This document shows, piece after piece, positions 7,055 through 11,191 of a stretch of DNA of 11,191 nucleotides. The stretch covers positions 1-11,191 of the forward strand of contig JAKABE010000073.1 of the NCBI GenBank assembly GCA_021801945.1, given 5' to 3'. The notes below the pieces were generated by a model. The model did not search any database. It saw nothing but the letters and a program-made list of their open reading frames with translations, and was not told where the DNA came from. The stretch comes from Acidobacteriota bacterium (lineage in GTDB: Bacteria > Acidobacteriota > Terriglobia > Terriglobales > Acidobacteriaceae). The translations under genes were made by a program, and so were the position numbers. Numbering within the stretch: position 1 is the stretch's first letter; each line of letters opens with the position of its first letter.

Positions 7055-7559
7055 CGTCTTGTCTCTCCTGAAATGATGTTCCGCTGCCGGTTGGATGTTG
7101 AAAGCGGTGGTTAGGTTGATGTTACTCCTCCACCTTCAGGCTCGCGGCAGGCGGGTCCGGCGTGTGCTGGCATGGCGTTCAGAGCATTCGCCGGGCAACG
7201 TCTCATTTCCGTTGGGCAAGATGCGGGCGACTGGGTGAAAAGCGGCCGCGAGCCTCCATGGAGCCCCATCCGCGGTCTACGGTTCAATACAGACTGTAGG
7301 TGTTTGGGCCGAAGAACAGCCGGGCATTATTGGAATGCATATACAGCCAGCTTGATAGTTCAGACGATAGAAGCGCATTTTCGCTCTGTTGTATCGTTTC
7401 GGAGCGAATGTGAGTACCTTGGTGATTGAATAACTCTTAAGTTTTCTCGACTCGACTTTAGTTATCTCAAGCTTGGTCCTAAATTAGACGCAGCTAAGAC
7501 CGTGGAACCACGCAGAGCTCGCCGCGGGCTCCCGGTCTTGAAAGGAAGAATACCCCAAC
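7055..7559. other. Divergent intergenic region between propeller and protease genes
   Basis: These 505 bp should contain the promoters of both flanking genes, which are transcribed away from each other. A frame at 7172-7429 (85 codons, ATG start) has no recognisable domain and no good ribosome binding site, so I do not call it. The stretch 7290-7500 is noticeably more AT-rich than the genes. It carries a 7-bp inverted repeat (TTCGCTC 7380-7386, GAGCGAA 7402-7408) that could be an operator. No confident -35/-10 pair was found on either strand. The last 60 bp hold a foldable leader described separately. Confidence 0.4.
7496..7539 (+). promoter_or_regulatory. Potential structured 5' leader of the S53 protease gene
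   Basis: The perfect pair AAGACCG (7496-7502) and CGGTCTT (7533-7539) encloses two smaller pairs, CGTGG/CCACG (7501-7505, 7508-7512) and GAGC/GCTC (7515-7518, 7528-7531). The folded unit would end 3 bases before the likely Shine-Dalgarno AGGAAG (7543-7548) of the TTG start at 7560. It matches no riboswitch class I can name. A translational control role is inference from position only. Confidence 0.35.
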
Positions 7560-10118
7560 TTGTTTCAAGATAGGTTATGCTTAGCCGGAGCGATTGCGCT
7601 CACGGCGTCGGTTTCTTGCGCTCTTTCGCAAACGCTTGTCGATCGCGTTCCCAGGCTTACGGGCGAGCCTCGGGCTGTCACGCTGGCCGGCAATGTGCAT
7701 CCGCTGGCGCGTCCCTCGTTTGACCGGGGAGCGGTGAGCGCCGCGACACAGCTAAAGCAGATGATATTGGAACTGAAGCCAACTCCGGCGCAGCAGGCCG
7801 CGCTCGACACCCTTGTCCGTGCGCAACAGGATCACAGTTCACCTCTCTATCACCATTGGCTTACGCCAGCCGAATTTGGTGTGCGCTTCGGAGTCAGTGT
7901 GCAGAACCTGGCGCGCGTGACCGCGTGGCTCACACGGCAAGGGTTCACGGTGAACGAGATTCCGGAAGACAAGCGTCTGGTGGTGTTTTCCGGGACGGCG
8001 GGCCAGGTCTTCGACACGTTTCATACCGAGATGCGCCATTATCGTGTGAATGGAGTGATCCACACTGCCAATGCACAGGATCCGCAGATTCCGGCGGACT
8101 TGGCCGGGATAGTGGACGGCGTGGTCTCGCTTTACGACTTCCGCCACAGATCGCAGATCGAGGCGCGAAGGCCTCTGAGCAGCCGGCCTGATTACACGGC
8201 GGGCGGCACGCACTACATGTTTCCGGCCGATTTCGCGGCGATCTACGATCTTAATCCTATTTATAAGGCCGGCACGATCGGAACTGGAACCGCCATCGCA
8301 ATCGCAGCCCGGAGCAACATCAACGTGAGCGACGTGGCGGCGTTCCGTTTGCTCTCCGATCTGGCTCCTGCCGCTCCGCAGGTGATTCTGGCTGGGGCCG
8401 ATCCTGGATTCGTGCAGAGTGACCAGGACGAATCGACGCTGGACGTTGAGTGGAGTGGTGCGGTGGCTCCGGCGGCAGTGGTGAAACTTGTCATCGCTTC
8501 TTCGACGGCTACCACTGACGGCGTGGATCTTGCGGCTCAGTACATCGTGAATCACGCGGCGGCGCCGGTGGTAGTGACAAGCTATGGCAGTTGCGAACAA
8601 GAGATGGGTGCAGCAGAGTTGGATTTCTATAACAGCCTTTGGGAGCAGGCCGCGAGCCAGGGGATGAGTGTGTTTGTGGCTTCGGGCGACGCCGGCGCGG
8701 CCGACTGTGCGGCGGCATCGGACAGTTTGGGATCGGGAACTGCGGTGAATGGAATCTGCAGTTCGCCTTATGCAACCTGCGTGGGCGGCACAGAGTTCGA
8801 CGAGGGGGCGAACCCCGCACAGTATTGGGCCGCGGTTACTTCCGCGGGTAATGGGTCGGCGCTTGGTTACATTCCTGAGAAGGTTTGGAACGAGAGCGCA
8901 GCGAATGGAGGCTCGGCGCTCTGGGCGTCAGGAGGCGGCGTGAGTGAGGTATACGTGCAGCCGGCTTGGCAGACTGGCGTGAGCGGCGTGGCCGAGGCCA
9001 ACGGCATGAGGGCGGTGCCGGATGTTTCCCTGGCGGCGGCGGGCCACGATGGGTACGTTGTCGCGGAGAATGGGTCTTACTGGATCGTCTCGGGAACTTC
9101 GGTCGCGGCGCCATCGTTTGCCGCGATCATGGCGCTAGTGATTGACAAGATGGGCGGGACCGGGCAGGGAAACGCAAATGCAGGACTGTATCCGCTGCTG
9201 AATGCGCAGCACAGTCCATTCCATCCAACGCCGTCCGGCAACAACAGTGTTCCCGGCGTTGCGGGTTACGTCGCCCGCGGTACGGCTTATAACCTGGCTA
9301 CCGGTCTCGGATCGGTGGACGGAGCGGTGCTGGCCAACAGTTGGGGCTCGGATGGCGATGCGGGGCCGGACTTCACGCTGGCGCCTGCGCCAGTCAGTGC
9401 AACCGTGGTGGCTGGCAGCACGGCAACCTTTACCATTGGCGTAACCGAGAGCGGCTCTGCGGACAACTTGGTAGCATTGACGGCCTCTGCGCCCGCAGGC
9501 TTGAGCGTTCAGCTCAGCTCATCGAACGTCGCTCCGGGAGCGCCCGTCTCCGTCATCGTCGCAGTTGTATCCACGGCTACGCTCGGCGCGCAGAGCATTA
9601 CGTTTACCGCGTCCGACGATACAGGGACTGCGGAGCTAACCTACGCGGTGATCGTGACTCAGCCCCCCAGGCTGACTCTGACGGCTGCGCCGAGTTCGGT
9701 TACACTCATCCGGGGCTCTTCTGCCATGCTGAGCCTTACGGCGGCCACGGGAGGGCCATTTAGTGGGAGCGTAGGCTTCTCCGTCAGCGGCTTACCAGCT
9801 GGCGTTACAGCCGCGTGGTCTGCAAACCCGGTCGCTCCATCTTCAGCCACGAGCGCCGTCATTCTCCTCCTCACCGCTTCCGGGGGAGCGCCGATGGGTA
9901 CTTCCAGCATTTTGGTTACTGCATCAGGCGATGGATTAGCGTCAACCCAAACCGTCGCGGTGACCGTTGCACAGTTCCCCGGTTGTTCGACCACACCGCG
10001 GTTATTGCGCTTGCGATGCGGTCCGCCGCCGATCGTGAGCCTGCGAATTGCGATCGCCGCGCGGGATGCGGCGAATCATTCCGGACCGGTTTCGGGCGCG
10101 GATCGATTAGCCAAGTAA
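7560..10118 (+). CDS. Secreted S53 family (sedolisin/kumamolisin-like) serine-carboxyl peptidase with Ig-like C-terminal repeats
   Basis: The 852-residue preproprotein has a signal peptide (about 1-23), a pro-kumamolisin activation domain (about 30-195, including the SPLYHHWLTPAEF stretch) and an S53 catalytic domain (about 215-595). The expected residues are present: Glu291 and Asp295 (ExxxD in ESTLDVEW), Asp377 (ASGDAGA) and the nucleophile Ser514 (SGTSVAAP). A PDVSLAA segment and NLATGLGSVDG near the domain end fit the family's calcium-site region. Two Ig-like repeats follow (about 603-705 and 706-805). Family members are acid-active endopeptidases that self-remove the prodomain after export, so a role in extracellular protein breakdown is likely. 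The start is TTG 7560, supported by AGGAAG at 7543-7548 and the signal peptide beginning at once. The last 44 residues (809-852) are Arg-rich and unlike the Ig repeats. Confidence 0.93.
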   Translation: MFQDRLCLAGAIALTASVSCALSQTLVDRVPRLTGEPRAVTLAGNVHPLARPSFDRGAVSAATQLKQMILELKPTPAQQAALDTLVRAQQDHSSPLYHHWLTPAEFGVRFGVSVQNLARVTAWLTRQGFTVNEIPEDKRLVVFSGTAGQVFDTFHTEMRHYRVNGVIHTANAQDPQIPADLAGIVDGVVSLYDFRHRSQIEARRPLSSRPDYTAGGTHYMFPADFAAIYDLNPIYKAGTIGTGTAIAIAARSNINVSDVAAFRLLSDLAPAAPQVILAGADPGFVQSDQDESTLDVEWSGAVAPAAVVKLVIASSTATTDGVDLAAQYIVNHAAAPVVVTSYGSCEQEMGAAELDFYNSLWEQAASQGMSVFVASGDAGAADCAAASDSLGSGTAVNGICSSPYATCVGGTEFDEGANPAQYWAAVTSAGNGSALGYIPEKVWNESAANGGSALWASGGGVSEVYVQPAWQTGVSGVAEANGMRAVPDVSLAAAGHDGYVVAENGSYWIVSGTSVAAPSFAAIMALVIDKMGGTGQGNANAGLYPLLNAQHSPFHPTPSGNNSVPGVAGYVARGTAYNLATGLGSVDGAVLANSWGSDGDAGPDFTLAPAPVSATVVAGSTATFTIGVTESGSADNLVALTASAPAGLSVQLSSSNVAPGAPVSVIVAVVSTATLGAQSITFTASDDTGTAELTYAVIVTQPPRLTLTAAPSSVTLIRGSSAMLSLTAATGGPFSGSVGFSVSGLPAGVTAAWSANPVAPSSATSAVILLLTASGGAPMGTSSILVTASGDGLASTQTVAVTVAQFPGCSTTPRLLRLRCGPPPIVSLRIAIAARDAANHSGPVSGADRLAK

Positions 10119-10202
10119 TCCTTTCCTTCCTTGACAGTACCGAGGCCATTGACGCGTATGCGCCGAAGTGTAGCTCAGGAAGAGTTGACCGTGCCCGGCC
10201 CT

Positions 10203-10916
10203 TTAGTCGGAGACGATGAGCTCTCCGGGCAGGATGGGACGGGTGCGGGGCAGAATGCCGCGGCCAGCCAACGATCCCATCAAGGCCAAAACTCCGACGA
10301 AGACAGCAAGCTTGACGAGGCTGCCGGCACGTGTTTCGGGCAGGGTCTTCCAGAGGAAAAGGAGGGTGGTTTGAGCCACGGTAACGGCCCATACGGAGCC
10401 GTAGAAGTAGCGGCGCTCGATGCCCTCACCCTTGGTGGAGGGGCCGACACGGGGCAACTTGCCAAAGAGACCCAGAAGTAGAATGACGGCGCAGAGCGGC
10501 GAGTAGCCGTAGTCGTAAATCTGCTTCAAGCGCCAGGTGCCGGTGACGACGGCGTAAGCCAAACCGGCCATGTTGAGCAGGGCGAAGTTGATGATGGCGT
10601 TCCAAGCGAAGGTGTAGCAGACTTTGCGATAGAGAGGGTTGGGCCTGTCCTCGTCGAAGCGGAGGATGTAGGGGCGAGGCTCGACGCCGGGGAGCTGTGC
10701 GTAGAATCCGGCGATGCCGGTGCCCACCAGGACAGCGCCCAGCCATGCCCAGTTCAGCCAGTGAAACCCGCGGTCGAAGAGACTGAAGGTAAGAGGTCCA
10801 GGGGCAAGAAAAAAGACCCAAATCCAAATGGGCCAATGCGCAAGGCGGTAGTAGGGCTTGTTGCGCTGCCGTATTTTACGTTCGTTTGCGTATTCTATTT
10901 TTCCGCTATACCGCAT
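10203..10916 (-). CDS. Multi-pass membrane protein of unknown function
   Basis: I do not recognise a named family for this 237-residue protein. It has a basic N terminus (residues 1-25) and then about six hydrophobic segments, near 28-46, 53-74, 100-124, 138-152, 171-190 and 201-218. A soluble loop rich in Pro, Arg and Asp (77-98, containing EPRPYILRFDEDRPNP) and another at 152-170 connect them. No catalytic motif, heme-binding histidine pair or transporter signature is evident. The start ATG at 10916 has only a weak upstream purine stretch. It lies downstream of nadA on the same strand with a 103-bp gap and converges with the protease gene, whose stop is 84 bp away; that 84-bp gap shows no hairpin of note. 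Confidence 0.8.
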   Translation of the reverse strand: MRYSGKIEYANERKIRQRNKPYYRLAHWPIWIWVFFLAPGPLTFSLFDRGFHWLNWAWLGAVLVGTGIAGFYAQLPGVEPRPYILRFDEDRPNPLYRKVCYTFAWNAIINFALLNMAGLAYAVVTGTWRLKQIYDYGYSPLCAVILLLGLFGKLPRVGPSTKGEGIERRYFYGSVWAVTVAQTTLLFLWKTLPETRAGSLVKLAVFVGVLALMGSLAGRGILPRTRPILPGELIVSD

Positions 10917-10969
10917 GGTTGTGAGTCTCGCAGAGGGGGCGTTAGGGGGTCAATGAGGTTGAGCCAGTA

Positions 10970-11006
10970 GCCATTAGCCAGTAGCAACGAGCTGCTGGCT
11001 AATGGC
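10970..11006. repeat. Palindromic extragenic repeat between nadA and the membrane protein gene
   Basis: GCCATTAGCCAGTAGC (10970-10985) and GCTGCTGGCTAATGGC (10991-11006) pair over 16 positions with one G-T mismatch, around a 5-base AACGA loop. The motif AGCCAGTAG also occurs just outside (10962-10970 region) as a direct copy of 10976-10984. It sits 13 bases after the nadA stop on the minus strand without a T-run, so it resembles a dispersed palindromic repeat more than a terminator. Confidence 0.55.
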
Positions 11007-11019
11007 CAATCCTTGCTTT

Positions 11020-11191
11020 TCAAACTTCCAGCATGCGGTCGAGGGCCACGCGTGCCCATTGCTTGACGTTGGGTTGGACCTGGATGCGGTTGACGACGCG
11101 GCCTTCGACGAGGTTCTCGAGGGCCCAGGCCAGATGCTGAGGGCTGATGCGGAACATGGTGGTGCAGAGGCAGCCCGTGGGGTCGAGAGAG
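11020..11191 (-). CDS. nadA: Quinolinate synthase, C-terminal part (runs off the window)
   Basis: NadA condenses iminoaspartate with dihydroxyacetone phosphate to quinolinate, an early step of de novo NAD synthesis, using a [4Fe-4S] cluster. Only the last 57 residues are inside the window: reading from the edge, DPTGCLCTTMFRISPQHLAW, then a LENLVEGRVVNRIQV stretch and an end at RMLEV. The Cys-x-Cys pair and the following Met-x-Arg-Ile segment match the cluster-ligand region of the longer, Bacillus-type NadA, where the second cysteine binds the cluster. The stop is TGA, read on the minus strand at 11020-11022. The 5' part lies beyond position 11191. Confidence 0.9.
   Translation of the reverse strand, partial: SLDPTGCLCTTMFRISPQHLAWALENLVEGRVVNRIQVQPNVKQWARVALDRMLEV

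Noticed and set aside
7172..7429. 85-codon plus-strand frame in the divergent intergenic region
   Set aside because: There is no Shine-Dalgarno site, no domain and no signal peptide; the region is more likely to hold promoters.
7496..7539. Idea that the protease leader is a c-di-GMP (GEMM) riboswitch
   Set aside because: The conserved GEMM core and tetraloop/receptor elements are not present; only simple nested stems are seen.
7839..8600. 253-codon minus-strand frame opposite the protease gene
   Set aside because: It is antisense to the conserved S53 prodomain and catalytic domain, and is Arg/His-rich as expected for a shadow frame.

Overview
The window is GC-rich bacterial chromosomal DNA. 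Its gene content suggests an Acidobacteriota (Terriglobia-like) genome: a sedolisin protease with tandem Ig-like C-terminal repeats, a secreted YncE-like beta-propeller, a long HPF and a RapZ homologue. That assignment is inference from protein style; no rRNA marker is present. No mobile element, CRISPR array, tRNA or integration site was found.

Left part (1-5637, all + strand). The window opens inside the 3' part of the SRP RNA gene, followed by an intrinsic terminator (67-84). Next comes fabH (182-1198), the ketoacyl-ACP synthase III that starts fatty acid synthesis. After a 244-bp gap there is a long-form ribosome hibernation factor, hpf (1443-2075). A 510-bp leader rich in inverted repeats precedes a cytoplasmic PAS-PAS-GGDEF-EAL protein, which most likely starts at TTG 2586. 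Its GGDEF half looks active and its EAL half looks degenerate. rapZ (4708-5637) follows 70 bp later. hpf and rapZ are classic neighbours in the rpoN/PTS-Ntr cluster; here a cyclic-di-GMP protein lies between them and no hprK or ptsN is present.

Middle part (5638-7559). A 316-bp hairpin-containing gap separates rapZ from a convergent gene for an exported YncE/YVTN-type beta-propeller (5954-7054, - strand). A 505-bp intergenic region then separates that gene from a divergent protease gene and ends in a foldable leader just upstream of the protease ribosome binding site.

Right part (7560-11191). A large secreted S53 (sedolisin/kumamolisin-like) serine carboxyl peptidase (7560-10118, +) has a signal peptide, an activation domain, a catalytic domain with all four expected key residues, and two Ig-like repeats. 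It converges on an unrecognised multi-pass membrane protein (10203-10916, -). Upstream of that, across a 103-bp gap with a strong palindromic repeat, lies the 3' end of nadA (quinolinate synthase, -), which runs off the window.

Most of the window is ordinary housekeeping and secretory gene content. The points most worth following are the hpf / c-di-GMP protein / rapZ arrangement, the split GGDEF-active and EAL-degenerate architecture, the RapZ Walker A variant, and several intergenic inverted repeats. I see no convincing wholly new system.
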